A stretch of DNA of 64,000 bases from Simmondsia chinensis (lineage: Eukaryota > Streptophyta > Magnoliopsida > Caryophyllales > Simmondsiaceae). This document shows, one piece after another, positions 11,270-22,276 of this stretch. Numbering within the stretch: position 1 is the stretch's first letter; each line of letters opens with the position of its first letter. Location: positions 21,523,036 through 21,587,035 of the forward strand of contig JAGTTD010000012.1 in the NCBI GenBank assembly GCA_018398585.1, given 5' to 3'. Under the pieces are notes generated by a model. The model saw nothing but the letters and a program-made list of their open reading frames with translations, did not search any database and was not told the DNA's origin. The position numbers and the translations under genes were made by a program.

Positions 11270-11501
11270 CTATCTCGATACTTCAACCCAATGGAGAAAT
11301 TAACCAAGCATCGTTTTGAGACGGTTACCTGGCTACCCTTCTTGATCCAAGAAAGTTTGTAAGGACATGGGTGCACTTCCGTCTTCAAACCCAACTTTGC
11401 GATAGCCTCTTCGGAAAATTTTCACAACTTCTGGAATCTATCACCATGCGGCAAACTCTAATGCTAATGGTACAAGTGGTCTGGAAGATGTTATTCCTCA
11501 G

Positions 11502-12775
11502 CTAACCGTCACCATCTTCCTCGTTAGGCATGAAACAAACTTGCCTCATCACGAGCAAATGACCATCATCACCTACAACAGTATTTTCTTCCAACGCCAA
11601 ATCATCTTGAACCCCTTTCTCAAATACCACGTGATCTTTGTCATGGGATTCTTCGATAAACAAACCTTTGCCTTGATGGTCACCTTTATGAAACTCGGCA
11701 ACACGGTGTCCCACCTCTTTGCACTTAAAGCAACGGGTTCTTGAACTTCCCGCCAAGTCTTGGTTAACCGGCTTGCCAATATTGGCGACAATCAGCTTAA
11801 ATTGTGCGCCTGGGTTTGGAGGTATTCGTCCTTGGTCACGCCACTCCCCTGGATGTTCCAAGTCTCGCCAACTGTACGTCGACATTGTTGCTTCTCAATG
11901 TTCATGGCTCTCTGGCTTGCTTCCGAAACAGGAAAAATGTCAAACATGTTTAATACCTCCTGTATGGATTATTTCAATCCGCCAACATATCGGTCCGCCA
12001 GTTGCTCCTCAGTCTCCACCAAGTCATTCCTGGCAATTAAAGGATGGAACTTTGTCGTATACTCCTCCACGGTTTTAGAGCCCTGACTTAAGCTTTGTAG
12101 ACGCTGATACATGATCTTAGCGTGATTATGGGGCAAGAAGGCACCTCTCATGTGTTTCTTCATCTTTTCTGACGTCTCAATTTTTGTCTTACCCTGCCTA
12201 AGCAGGGCATGTTTCAGTTGTTGCCACCAGGCGGCAGTCCTGCCCTGCCAGGTAGCTATCAAAGGCGCTGATTCCTCTCCGACACTTCCTTGAACTCAAG
12301 AACTTATTCTACCGACGCCAATCAATCCCAGAAGTCTTCTGGGTGTCCTCCTTCATTGAACTCCGGAATCTCTACCAGGAAACCGGATGCCCACCTCCAC
12401 TCTCCAGCGTCAGCGACATGATCGGTATTAGGGCACTCTCTTCTCACACGCCGATCTGGTATTTCAGCCTCCGTGAACGGGTTGTGAAAGCTATCGTCCA
12501 TGTAGTCCTCGCCACCCCCTGCCGGTAGGTATTGAGGTTGAGCCCTCTGTGCTTGGTCGGGATTCGCCCCTAACTGAATCAAGCACTGCTCGATATGCCG
12601 GGATCCCTCTTCCAAATCCTCGAACCTTTTCTTGGTCTGCCGTTGAAAGTCTTGCCCATATACGTCTCCGATGGCGACATATCTCAGTCATCCATGGGCC
12701 GTCTAAGAAGTCGTTATGAGCTCTAATATCAACTGATACAGCGTGTAAAATTAGAGAAATAGGAAAATTCAACAA
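11502..12775 (-). pseudogene. gypsy gag with degenerate zinc knuckle
   Basis: Several frames carry gag in order. 12775-12322 covers the N-terminal region with no strong motif. 12262-11969 reads TWQGRTAAWWQQLKHALLRQG, then MYQRLQSLSQGSKTVEEYTTKF, the typical retrotransposon gag core. 11885-11502 contains CFKCKEVGHRVAEF, a CCHC knuckle in which the last cysteine has become phenylalanine. Gag would form the particle and bind RNA. The frames are out of register, so no complete gag can be made. Confidence 0.8.
12720..12732 (-). other. decayed primer binding site
   Basis: On the minus strand this reads TTGATATTAGAGC, two changes from TTGGTATCAGAGC, the site for the tRNA-Met primer. It abuts the inner edge of the LTR at 12734, which fixes the element's direction as right to left. 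Confidence 0.7.
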
Positions 12776-13094
12776 CCTTCCATTAATTCTTATTACGAAA
12801 ATAGTAAGAACAAAGGGGAAAAGTCACTCAAATTCTTACAACTCGAGAATAGAAAAGAACCCTACAAATTTTTGAAGAGAAATTATCTAATTGAATGCTT
12901 CAAACCTTAATTCTTCCTCTTTTTAAATAAAGGCTAAACCCTAGCAAAAAATAGGGAAACAAATCAAGATAAAATCAGACAAATCTTTCTAATCTCAATC
13001 AAAACAAAACCTTAACTTAAGCTGTTGATTTTTGTCGTGCCTCTCTACTCGCCAAGACGTACCCACCAATGTCTACGAATTACAGGTTGCATCA
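12734..13094 (-). repeat. 5' LTR of the 8-13 kb gypsy element
   Basis: Partner of 8081-8453, with the same TGAT...ATCA ends on the plus strand. It has a 30-bp extra stretch around 12835-12865 relative to the other LTR and lacks a short block near its right end. Confidence 0.88.
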
Positions 13095-13226
13095 AAAAAT
13101 CATTTACAAAAAACTAGTAACTTGCTATGGATTGCACTATCTATAGATTTTCTTTTTTGATAAATCCACTCTATTTGTACAATTAATCGCATTAAACTTT
13201 TTAATTGAAAAATCTGACACCTCATG

Positions 13227-15108
13227 TGTAATACCCAGCCTGATTAAATGAGGCTCTGTAGTACAATATGTGAAATTTAGAGTGTTTAAATTAGATTAAA
13301 ACTCGTTATTATATCGATTAGGTTTAATAAATAAATAAATATAAAAGTAATAATAAATAAATAAATAAATAAAAGATAAAATAAATAAAAAAATTAATTA
13401 AAAGTACAATTGCTTCCCCAACCCCACGTTCTCCCAGCTCTCTCCCTCTCACTCACACGTTTCTCTCTCCCCCTCACCGTGTCTCCTCTCTCCTCACCGC
13501 CTCACCTGGGCTGGTGCTGCCCGGCTCTCGCAGGTACCGTTTGACTCGACCCACGCTGGTACCGCCTCTAGCCACCGGTACCGAATACCTTCTCTCCTCT
13601 CCTCTTTTCGCTCTCTTCTCTTTCCTCGTTGACACCGCGCACCACTGGTACCGCCCGACCCACGCCGGTACTGCCCGACCTCGGTGCCACCTCCCACCAT
13701 CACGGTACCGTCTGACCACCAAGATACCGTCTGACCTCCGGGGCCTATAAATACCCCTAACCCTCAACCCCTCAACCTCACCACCACCCCACGACTCTCT
13801 CTCTCCTCTCGGTTCTCTCTATCACCTCACGACTCACCGTCTCTCCTGTCGTTTTGCTCCGGCCACCACATCGGCACGGATCCGGCCACCTTGCTGGCGT
13901 CACCACTTCGCTGGTGGCTTATAAGCTAAATTTATTGGATTAAAGCTAGTGAAGGTAAGTATATTACTCCTCCTATTTGTTTGTAAAATATGAAAAAAAA
14001 ATATGCTTTATATGGTTTGATAAGACTTATATTTGAATAATTTGTTAGTTTGTTGAAATAGGTGCAGGCATCTGTACTTGGTTAACTATGTGATTTCTAC
14101 TCTAGTGATTTGAGTTATATTGATTTATGCATTAAGTTGATGTTGAAATATGTGAATTTTGACAGAAATTGTATATGTTGATTTATACGTGAATTTTGAA
14201 AGAAATTTCTACTCTTATGATTTGAGATATACTGATTTATACGTGGATTTGATGTTTAGATGTTTAAATTTTGAAAGAATTGGTAATTGTGATTATATGA
14301 AAGAAATTGTCGTGAACTTGTGATTTAAATTGAAAGATTTTCATAAGAAAAGCTTACAGATAACTACGTTGACCCTTCGAGGTCTATCAACTATAGAATG
14401 TGAAATATGAAATGTGAAGGTCGTTCTGTGACCCTATCGCGGGAATAATACCGGCACATAGATCTATGTTTGATCCTAGTGGATCCTAGTGGATCTGTCG
14501 ACTTAGAACCGATTCGAATATGTGAAATGTGAACATCAATTTCTGACCCTGTCGCGGGAATGATACCGGCTGTAGTTTTCGTTTCGTCTGTAAGTTTTAC
14601 CGAAAGAGCTCTTGTAAATAAGAGATGTCTGCTACCATAATGTGAATTTTTCTGATAAATCGATTTTACTGGTTTTTAATTGGAATTTTATCCATTTTTA
14701 ATGATATGCCTGATCCCTATAGGGAGTGTAATGTACTTACTGAGCGTATTATTTGCTCACCCAATTCGTTTATTTTTCCAGATTAGTAGCCCATGGCAAG
14801 TTCCTGAAGGAAGGAATGATGAAGCGGCTTACTATCACGAGAATTAGTTTATTTTGCATAGTTAAGTAATAAATAAATTTTGTGATAGCAGATCAAAGAC
14901 TATCTAGGATGTTGTAATTTTAAGCTTTCGCTATACTAGTATTAATATGTTCGTTTGATGTATTTGGGACTATGTTTTATATAATATAAGAACGGTTTTG
15001 ATTGGAAATATGCGGGCTTCGTACTATAATAAGGGGATTCGTTATAGTACGGCCGTATAGCGCATTTTGACTTAAGCCTATTCAGTATTAACGTTTGGAG
15101 GCGTTACA
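13227..15108 (+). repeat. solo LTR (1.88 kb) with perfect target duplication
   Basis: The block starts TGTAATACCC and ends GGCGTTACA, typical ends of long plant gypsy LTRs. It is flanked by TCATG at 13222-13226 and 15109-15113, a perfect 5-bp target duplication. No primer site, coding region or second LTR lies between, so this is a solo LTR left by recombination between two LTRs. A CT-rich zone (13430-13900) includes a TATA box. Two related blocks reading GACCCT(A/G)TCGCGGGAAT(A/G)ATACCGG occur near 14430 and 14545. Open frames in 13474-13767 are by-products of the low-complexity CT-rich sequence. Confidence 0.88.
13746..13753 (+). promoter_or_regulatory. TATA box of the solo LTR
   Basis: TATAAATA lies in GGGGCCTATAAATACCCC, within a GC- and CT-rich zone, as expected for the U3 promoter of a plant LTR. 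A transcript would start roughly 30 bp downstream and run out of the LTR to the right. Confidence 0.6.
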
Positions 15109-15316
15109 TCATGTTCTTATTATCTGTCTGCTCTCTGACAAGTTTTACGCTCCAAAATTTGTATATAGGGTGAGGGTGGGTGATCTTTGTGTGCCCCCTT
15201 TTTTTTTTAAGTGGTAAAGTGAACAGTAGAATTTCAAATTAAAATTAGAAAGGTCTAAAAATTTATATTGAATTATCCGGTAAAACTAAATAAGAATTAC
15301 CTTAGGGACCTTAACG

Positions 15317-15742
15317 TGTTATGAATTAGGGTTTATTCCCACAAAAATAGATTTGACGGGAATTTCGGTTAATAGCTAAATATAAATTTAAAATTTAAAT
15401 TAATAATCTAACTTTTAAATTTAAATTTAGCGGGAATAGCAATTAGCAATTAGATTTTTTAGTTAATTTTTTTATGTTTTTGTTAGAATTCTATTATTAT
15501 TCATATTTTTATTTTTCCTTCCCTCCTAGTCTATATAAAGGAAAGGCTAGAACTAATTGTAGGAATGACTTTGAATATCAATTAATTTTCTCTAATTCTT
15601 CCCCAATCTCTTATTCTCTCTCTCTCCCTCGGCTTCTTATATTTTCTCATTCTCCTCCTAATTCTTCTTTTCCTCCCTCAATTTCTCCTATGTTCGTAAT
15701 TAATATACAAGTTTGATCTAATTAATATATTGGGTCATGACA
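15317..15742 (+). repeat. 5' LTR of the chromovirus
   Basis: It aligns with 20754-21143. It contains CTATATAAAGGAAAGG near 15530-15545, a good TATA box. It carries about 30 bp near 15570-15598 that the 3' LTR lacks, which accounts for most of the length difference. Confidence 0.9.
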
Positions 15743-15745
15743 ATT

Positions 15746-15757
15746 TGGTATCAGAGC
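15746..15757 (+). other. primer binding site, tRNA-Met type
   Basis: TGGTATCAGAGC is a perfect match to the plant initiator tRNA-Met primer site and lies three bases after the LTR end at 15742. Confidence 0.9.
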
Positions 15758-15816
15758 ACGTTACTCGATTCAAGAAGGCACAAATAGGTCCAAGAAGGCA
15801 ACCCGCTGCTGCGACA

Positions 15817-17266
15817 ATGCCCACTGATGCAGCACCCGAAGCCTTGCCCGACACCGTCGAAGAACAAGGTCAGTTTTTGTACCGGAAGGTCTTATCCTTG
15901 GATGATCGATTCCAAGAATCGCACTTGAGACATGACAAAGCCTTGTTGCAGCTACAAGATCAAATGGCTCAGCTACAAGAACAAACAAAACAACTTAATG
16001 ATGGCATTCAAGAACTTCGGGAGTCATCTAGGCGACAAGAAGAGAGGATGATTTCCTTTCAAGAAAAGTTGGCCAAGAATGATAAGTTACAAACCAACCT
16101 CATGCAAAGGCTTCTCTCTAATCAAGAAAGGACCGATACATTGTGGCTCCACCTTGCTCCAAAGCAACCCTCGATTCTTCAAGCACCATCAAGCCATGCT
16201 CCTAACAATGGTAAAATCCCAATAAAACCTAACTTTGCATCTACTAGTTTAGGACCCATTAGGGAGGGTAATCTTGATCCTATGGATCAAGAAACACCCT
16301 ATTACCCAACGAGGGATCAACCCTTTGGCCCAAGAGTCCAAGATTTGGATCAATACCACCAAAGGAGGCCTAAAAAGAATAATCCCAAGGTTGATTTCCC
16401 TATTTTTGACCCTTCTAACCCTCGAGGATGGGCCCTTAGATGTGATAGGTACTTTAAGTTCTATGACATGCCCATCCAAGAAAGATGGGAAACTTTTGGC
16501 ATCAACTTAGTCGGTGATATTGCCACTTGGTTTGATAGCCATTTGTTAGGGAATGAAGACCTAACTTGGGAACAATTAGTGGAAGACTTGTGTGTGATTT
16601 GGGGACAAGAAGTATAGGAATGTAGTCCAAGAATTTAATAAACTACAACAAACAGGTTCAATTCTTGAATATCAAACAAAGTTTGAGGAACTCAAGGCCT
16701 ATATGAAGAGAAATGATCCTCATTTGCGTGAGGAGTATTTCATTTCAAGTTACCTAAGTGGGCTAAAACCGGAAATTAACCATACTATATCCATGTTTAA
16801 ACCCCCCACTTTGGTACAAGCATTTGAATTGGCTAGGCATTATGAGTTAGCGCACCCTAACTCATCCAAGAACACACCTAGCTATGCTCCCAATTACAAA
16901 AGGCCCCAATTTAATGTCCAAACTAGTACACAACCAAGTAATGTAAGCTTTGTTGCTGGAAAGAACCAACAGAACCATAAATCAGGCTCTGGTGCGCTGC
17001 AGCGAGGCTCTTCTGCAGTGCCTCGGAGGTCTATTACTGGTTCTTCCCAACAATCATCTAACCATGGCCCTAATTCATGTGCTTTTGACTCCAATAAACC
17101 TTTTCCAGCTTGTTATAAATGTGGGGAAAGATATTACCCAGGTCATATATGTCAAAACAAGCAAATAAATGCGGTAGAGGTGGAGGAACCTAGTGATGTG
17201 GTTCTTGCTGTAGAACCTGAAGAATTAGGCCAAGAAAACTTCAATGAGGACTCTATAGAAGAATAA
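15817..17266 (+). pseudogene. chromovirus gag with zinc knuckle, one frameshift
   Basis: The likely start is the ATG at 15817 (MPTDAAPEALPD), because the earlier ATG at 15730 lies in the LTR and primer site. Residues about 45-130 look coiled-coil (QLQDQMAQLQEQTKQ and similar). The capsid-like core includes KVDFPIFDPSNPRGWALRCD and FGINLVGDIATWFDS. A frame change near 16605 moves the reading to 16703-17266, which has FEELKAYMKR just upstream and LSGLKPEINHTISMF. At 17108-17151 it has CYKCGERYYPGHIC, a zinc knuckle with all four ligands. Gag would assemble the particle and bind element RNA. Confidence 0.85.
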
Positions 17267-17280
17267 CCACTAGTTATGTC

Positions 17281-17797
17281 TATTGTCAAGAATGAGGGTA
17301 ATGAAAATAACAACCATAGGACCATCAAGATCCAAGGATGGGTTAAGAAAAACAAAGTCTTGGTCTTGATTGATAGTGGATCAACCCATAGCTTTGTTGA
17401 TTCTAGGGTGGTTAAGCTTGGTTGATTTAAGCTAAAAACATGTCCTACCCTCACTTTTACCATAGCTAATGGTGAAAAGATTTCTTCACACACCATTTGT
17501 ACTAATTTCACTTGGAAGATGCATGACCAAACCTTTAACTATGACCTTAGGACCCTTAGATTAGGTGGTTGTGACCTTTTACTTGGTGTAGATTGGTTAA
17601 CATTACATAGTCCTATTCTTTTCAACTTTGCCAAGCTTAACTTGATCATCCAAAAGGAGGGTAGAAAGGTGTTCTTGCAGAGAAAAGGTGAAAACAGTGG
17701 TTGCAACTGGATTTCTGTAGAAGAGACTATCAAAGCACTGAACAAGGGTGCTTCGTGCTGCTATGGACAAATTTTAATAGTTGAGAATGGCTCTTAA
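17281..17797 (+). pseudogene. chromovirus aspartic protease, interrupted by a stop
   Basis: The segment reads [20 protein letters not shown] with the catalytic D-S-G triad, then meets a TGA at 17422-17424. It continues through LTFTIANGEKI to LRLGGCDLLLGVDWLTLHSPI, the protease C-terminal motif LLGxDWL. The protease would cut the Gag-Pol polyprotein. The stop separates it from RT, which starts in a different frame. Confidence 0.85.
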
Positions 17798-17806
17798 CAC
17801 TTTGGT

Positions 17807-18550
17807 TTGCATTCTTACCACTCTATTTATGCATATTCCATAGATTTGCAAAATATTTCAGTTGAGTTTGTTGATGTATTTAAAGAACCAACCCAATTAC
17901 CACCTAAACGCAACCAAGATCATGCTATACCACTCATTCCTAGTGCTGCACCAGTCAACTTAAGGCCATATAGACATCCCTATTTGCATAAATCTGAAAT
18001 TGAAAAGCATGCAGATGACTTACTTAAGAACTTTTTCATTCAACCTCGTCATAGTCTTTATGCTTCACCGGTTTTACTTGTTATGAAAAAGGATGGAACC
18101 ACAAGGATGTGTATAGACTATAGGAAACTTAATGATTTAACAATTAAAAATAAGTTTCCCATCCCCTTAATCGATGACTTGTTGGATGAATTGCATGGTT
18201 CGGAGTTCTTTTCTAAAATTGATCTTAGGCATGGTTATCACCAAGTTAGAATGAAAGAAGAGGATGTCCATAAAACCGCCTTTAGAACCCACCATGGTCA
18301 CTTTGAGCTTAAAGTAATGCCTTTTGGCCTTACTAATGCACCGGCAACCTTCCAATCTTTAATTACTGAAGTGTTTAAACCCTATCTTAGGAAGTTTGTT
18401 TTGGTGTTCTTTGATGATGTGCTCATATATAGTTCATCTTGGACTTTGCGTCTAGAGCATTTGCATACTATTTTAGAAGTACTTAGGGCTAATAAGCTTT
18501 ATGCTAAATTGTCAAAGAGTCATTTGGGACAAAGACTATTGAGTCCCTAG
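17807..18550 (+). pseudogene. chromovirus reverse transcriptase
   Basis: The open stretch covers most of the RT. It has the linker with LPPKRNQDHAIPL, then YASPVLLVMKKDGTTRMCIDYRKLN, FFSKIDLRHGYHQVRM, KTAFRTHHGHFELKVMPFGL, TNAPATFQ and VLVFFDDVLIYS, with both active-site aspartates. The frame is lost at about 18530 inside the thumb region, where LSKSHLG replaces the usual SKCxF. The next frame starts with LGHLISKDGV. Confidence 0.92.
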
Positions 18551-19260
18551 GACACTTGATCTCTAAGGATGGAGTCCCTACCGATCCATCCAAGATTGAA
18601 GCAATGAAAAATTGGCCATTACCTTGGAACCTTAAGTCCTTGAGAGGTTTTCTAGGATTAACTAGGTACTGTCGTAAGTTCATTTCGGGCTATGGTTTAA
18701 TTGCAAAACCCTTAACTAATCTATTAAAGCAAAACTCATTTATATGGAATGAACAAGCCACTGAATCATTTAAAACCCTTAAGGAAGCAATGTGTAATGC
18801 ACCTGTACTTAGGTTACCTGACTTTAGTAAACCATTTATCTTAGAAATGGATGCTAGTCATGATGGTATTGGGGCTGTCCTTATGCAAGAAGGACAACCC
18901 ATTGCCTATCTTAGTAAACCATTCAAGCCTAGAGAACAAGGGTTTCCATCTATGAGAAGGAATACCTTGCTATATTCATGGTTATATCTAAGTGGAGACA
19001 TTACCTAGAAGGGCATTACTTCCTTATCAAAACTGATCATGAGGCCTTAAAACATCTCTTAGAGCAAAGGATTTCCACACCTTTACAAAAGAAAGGCCTT
19101 AGTAAACTAATGGGTTTGCATTATGGCATAATGTATAGAAAGGGAAGTGAAAATAGGGCTGCGGATGCACTGTCAAGGCTTGACAGTGCTGCAGTAGGTT
19201 CGGTTTCTGCAGAACCGAGTGATGGTACTACAGAATTAGGTGCAGTATCGATTCTTGTGC
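18551..19260 (+). pseudogene. chromovirus RT thumb and RNase H, two frames
   Basis: 18556-19008 carries the thumb, [15 protein letters not shown], and the RNase H start, FILEMDASHDGIGAVLMQEGQPIAYLS, where E and D are metal ligands. A frameshift near 18990 leads to 18978-19200 with YLEGHYFLIKTDHEALKHLL and ENRAADALSR, the D-H and A-D-A-L-S-R motifs that end gypsy RNase H. Cysteine replaces a tyrosine in the usual TGYYRKF, a minor change. Confidence 0.88.
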
Positions 19261-20653
19261 CACTTTGGGTACAAGAAATTGAAAAAAGTTATAAAAAGGA
19301 TGAAGAAGTTATGGAGATAATAAGGAAATTGAATATAGACAAGGCCTCATGTCCAAAGTATACCCTTGAAGGTGGCATTTTGCGTCATAAAAGCAAACTA
19401 GTCATAGGAACTCATGCTAAATTGCGTGCAAAGCTTCTTGAAAATGTGCATACTCATGCTTTAGGTGGGCATTCTGGTACGTCTGCTACTTATAAACGAG
19501 TTAAGCAATCATTTTATTGGAAAGGGTTGAAGCAATTTGTCCGTAATTTTGTACTTGAATGTGATGTGTGCCAATGCAATAAAAATGAACATGTTTGGAT
19601 GCCCGGGTTGTTGCAACCCTTCCTATTCCATCTAGGCCTTGGTCCCATATTTGTATGGACTTTATTGAGGGGCTCCCCAGGTCTAATGGAAGGGATGTCA
19701 TTTGGGTAATTATTGACATGTTCACTAAATATGCACATTTCATTGCATTGTCTCATCCTTTTACTGCATCAACCATAGCTAGTATATACATGGAACAGGT
19801 TTTTAAGCTTCATGCTATGCCCAAAAGCATTGTATCAGATCGGGATAAATTATTTATAAGCAATTTTTGGAAGGAAATATTCCGTTTGTCTGATACAAGC
19901 TTAGCTATGAGTTCAAGTTATCATCCCCAAACCGATGGTCAATCTAAAAGGTTGAACCAGTGTTTGGAACAATATCTTCGTTGTATGACATCATCCATAC
20001 CACATAAATGGTTTAAGTGGCTACACTTGGCTGAATTTTGGTACAACACATCATACCATTCCTTACTCAAGTGTACCCCTTTCTTTGCATTGTATGGATA
20101 TGATGCACCAACTTTGGACTTAATGGACTCCATGGAAACCACTAATGCTGCGGTATCTAAGTTTTTCAAGGAAAGGACGTTGATTTCAGCTAAACTCAAG
20201 AGGAATTTGGAGCTCACACAGTCACGGATGAAGCAAAATGAAGATAAAAAGCATACCGAGCGAGAATTCAAGGTTGGAGATCAAGTTTACCTCAAACTCC
20301 AGCCACATAGGCAGTCCACTGCAGCTATCCGCAGCAATGTGAAGCTGGCTGCAAGGTTTTTTGGGCCTTATGAGGTTCTAGCAAAAATTGGACAAGTTGC
20401 CTACAAGCTCAAGCTACCGGGGAATTGTCTCATACATCCGGTTTTCCATATTTCGCAACTTAAACCGCGAACTGGGGCTCAAATTCCAATCTCAAATGAA
20501 CCTCCACTCACCAACAGGGACGGAGAAATACTGATTAAACCAGAAGCAATTCTCAGTCGAAGACTAATCAAGCGGGATAATCGAGCCGTTCCTCAAGCCT
20601 TAGTCAAGTGGATGAATCTTAGCCAAGAGGAGTCTACATGGGAGGATTTTTAA
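19261..20653 (+). pseudogene. chromovirus integrase with chromodomain; catalytic Glu replaced by Lys
   Basis: Zinc region: HTHALGGHSGTSATYKR and CDVCQCNK at about 19448-19585. After a frameshift, the core at 19595-20653 has [10 protein letters not shown] (first D) and IVSDRDKLF (second D). At the third position it reads YHPQTDGQSKRLN, where functional enzymes read GQTE, so the catalytic glutamate is lysine. The SH3-like part has VGDQVYLKLQPHRQ and HPVFHISQLKP. The last about 40 residues, ILSRRLIKRDNRAVPQALVKW and EESTWEDF, form a chromodomain that would direct insertion to marked chromatin. A TAA follows at 20651, slightly before the usual end; the sequence beyond it still reads LQSQFPTF. Confidence 0.9.
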
Positions 20654-20723
20654 TTTTTGCAAAGTCAATTCCCCACCTTTAATCCTTGAGGACAAGAATT
20701 AACTTTTTTTTTTTTTTGGGAGA

Positions 20724-20748
20724 GGGGGGGGGGGGGGGGGGGGGGGGG
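20724..20748 (+). repeat. 25-G run at the polypurine tract
   Basis: AGAGG extends into an unbroken run of 25 G directly before GTGTAA and the LTR start at 20754. It occupies the position of the polypurine tract that primes plus-strand DNA, which is usually about 10-15 purines. It is preceded by a T-run (20705-20717). The length may be an expansion or a base-calling artefact. Confidence 0.8.
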
Positions 20749-20753
20749 TGTAA

Positions 20754-21143
20754 TGTTATGAATTAGGGTTTATTCCCACAAAAATAGATTTGGTAGAAAT
20801 TTCAGTTAATAACTAAATATAAATTAAAAGTTAAATTAATAATCTAACTTTTAAATTTAAATTTAGCGGGAATAGCAATTAGATTATTTTAGTTAATTTT
20901 TTATGTCTTTGTTAGAATTCTATTATTATTCAGATTTCTATTTTCCTTTCTCTCCTAGTCTATATAAAGGTAAGGCTAGAACCAATTGTAAAAATAACTT
21001 TCCCCAATCTCTTATTCTCTCTCTCTCCCTCGGCTTCTTATATTTTCTCATTCTCATCCTATTTCTTCTTTTCCTCCCTCAATTTCTCCTATGTTCATAA
21101 TTAATATATAAGTTTGACCTAACTAACATATTGGGTCATAACA
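20754..21143 (+). repeat. 3' LTR of the chromovirus
   Basis: Partner of 15317-15742. It shares the start TGTTATGAATTAGGG, the stretch TCTATATAAAGG and the end ATATTGGGTCAT. It is shorter by about 36 bp, mostly one deletion. Confidence 0.9.
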
Positions 21144-21707
21144 TAATGTTCTACTCATATTGAGACCATATTACTAAAGATATCCCCTTTTGTTCATCCC
21201 TTCATTGGTATATCATATATCCATAATCAATTAAGTCTTGTTCTTTCCTAGAGGTCAGATCAACTAAAAATAAAAATGATAAATTAGACATTAATATCTT
21301 ATGATTTGGTGTAATTTATTCTATTCTATAAATTTTATAAAATAATATTTTAGTCTAAAAATTACATGTTTTTAATATAATAGTACAAGTATAAAAGTAC
21401 AAAATAAATCTTTTATCTAACTCATCTTCAGTACTAGTATTATAATATTGTGATTTATGTGTGAGATGAGAAGAATAGTAATGGGAATGGTATGTTTACC
21501 AATAAATAATGACAAATTTTATATCATTTTACATCGTCGTTTGGATTATTTTATTAAAAACATCCCACTTTTAGATTAAAAAATTAATATACCAATCTTA
21601 GGGTACTAATATGAAATTTGCCCCAATAAAAATATGCTTATCCTCTTAACTCAAAATAAATAAGGTATTCTTTTACCAAACTATTAAGATCTCTATTCTC
21701 ACATTAC

Positions 21708-21740
<33 letters not shown>

Positions 21741-21824
21741 ACACAGATCTCTAACCTAAATGATACTTGGTGAAAAAGAACACAATTATTACATAGAACC
21801 AGTCTCAGAATGACCTTATCTAGG
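21144..21824. other. AT-rich spacer with a 30-T tract
   Basis: AT-rich DNA between the chromovirus and the host gene's 3' flank. A run of about 30 T at 21710-21739 may be the poly(A) tail of a minus-strand retroposon, since retroposon-like sequence follows on its right. No coding signal. Confidence 0.4.
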
Positions 21825-21950
21825 CAACAACAACCGACCCAGTTCCTCAAGGGCTCCGCATATGCAAGGTCTAGAGGAAAGGATGTACGCAACCTTACCC
21901 CTTCAAGACATTATCCTAAAGAGAGACTATTTTCGAGAACCCTTAAGAAG
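21825..21950 (-). repeat. retroposon tail fragment related to the RTE/SINE 3' module
   Basis: CAACAACAACCGACCCAGTTCCTCAAGGGCTCC..., with GGATGTACGCAACCTTACCCC and AAAGAGAGACTATTTTCGAG further on. It matches, in the same order and strand, the block at about 24641-24775 at the 3' end of the RTE LINE. On the minus strand both end in (GTT)n, a usual end for RTE-type LINEs and the SINEs that borrow their tails. This is therefore a truncated copy of such a tail lying downstream of the host gene. Confidence 0.6.
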
Positions 21951-22276
21951 CAATTTTCATATGGCGACAACATTGAAACTTGGGACATTCAAAAACCAAA
22001 TCAAGTCATTTGTCTAGGATGGGACCATACAATCTATTATTCAATCTGATCCTCGATCCTTCATTTTGTTTCTACAAACTAGTCTAGTTTAGTTCGAGTT
22101 CAAAATAATTGCCTCCTTGAAGTGCTAAAATACTAATCTTGACCAAAACCTAAATCAAACCGGTTAATTTAGTTCGAACTAGAACATACCGGAGCTTATC
22201 CGATTCTCAGCCTAGCATTTATACCTTCACCAATCTTCAATCCAGCTCATTTCACTCTGGATTTGTTTGAATTGCG

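Larger units (their letters stand above)
8081..13094 (-). mobile_element. complete but inactive Ty3/gypsy retrotransposon
   Basis: Two direct repeats of 373 and 361 bp bound the element. Each starts TGAT(G/A)CAGCG and ends TTGCATCA or CTGCATCA on the plus strand. A primer-site remnant lies inside the right LTR, so transcription would run right to left. Between them, on the minus strand, lie gag with a zinc knuckle, the protease-RT join, RT, RNase H and integrase, in standard gypsy order. Flanks are AAAAG on the left and AAAAA on the right, a plausible decayed 5-bp target duplication. Many stops and frameshifts and clearly diverged LTRs mark an old, dead copy. Confidence 0.9.
15317..21143 (+). 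mobile_element. complete but inactive chromovirus-type gypsy retrotransposon
   Basis: LTRs of 426 and 390 bp start TGTTATGAATTAGGG and end in CATGACA or CATAACA. A tRNA-Met primer site lies just inside the left LTR and a G-rich polypurine tract just before the right one. Gag, protease, RT, RNase H and integrase plus chromodomain follow in order on the plus strand. Flanks are TAACG and TAATG, a near-match target duplication. Frameshifts near 16605, 18535, 18990 and 19640, a stop inside the protease and a lost integrase glutamate make it non-autonomous. Confidence 0.93.

Noticed and set aside
13474..13767. Arg/Gly-rich overlapping open frames on both strands
   Set aside because: They fall in the CT-rich U3 zone of a solo LTR; frames are open on several registers because of composition only.
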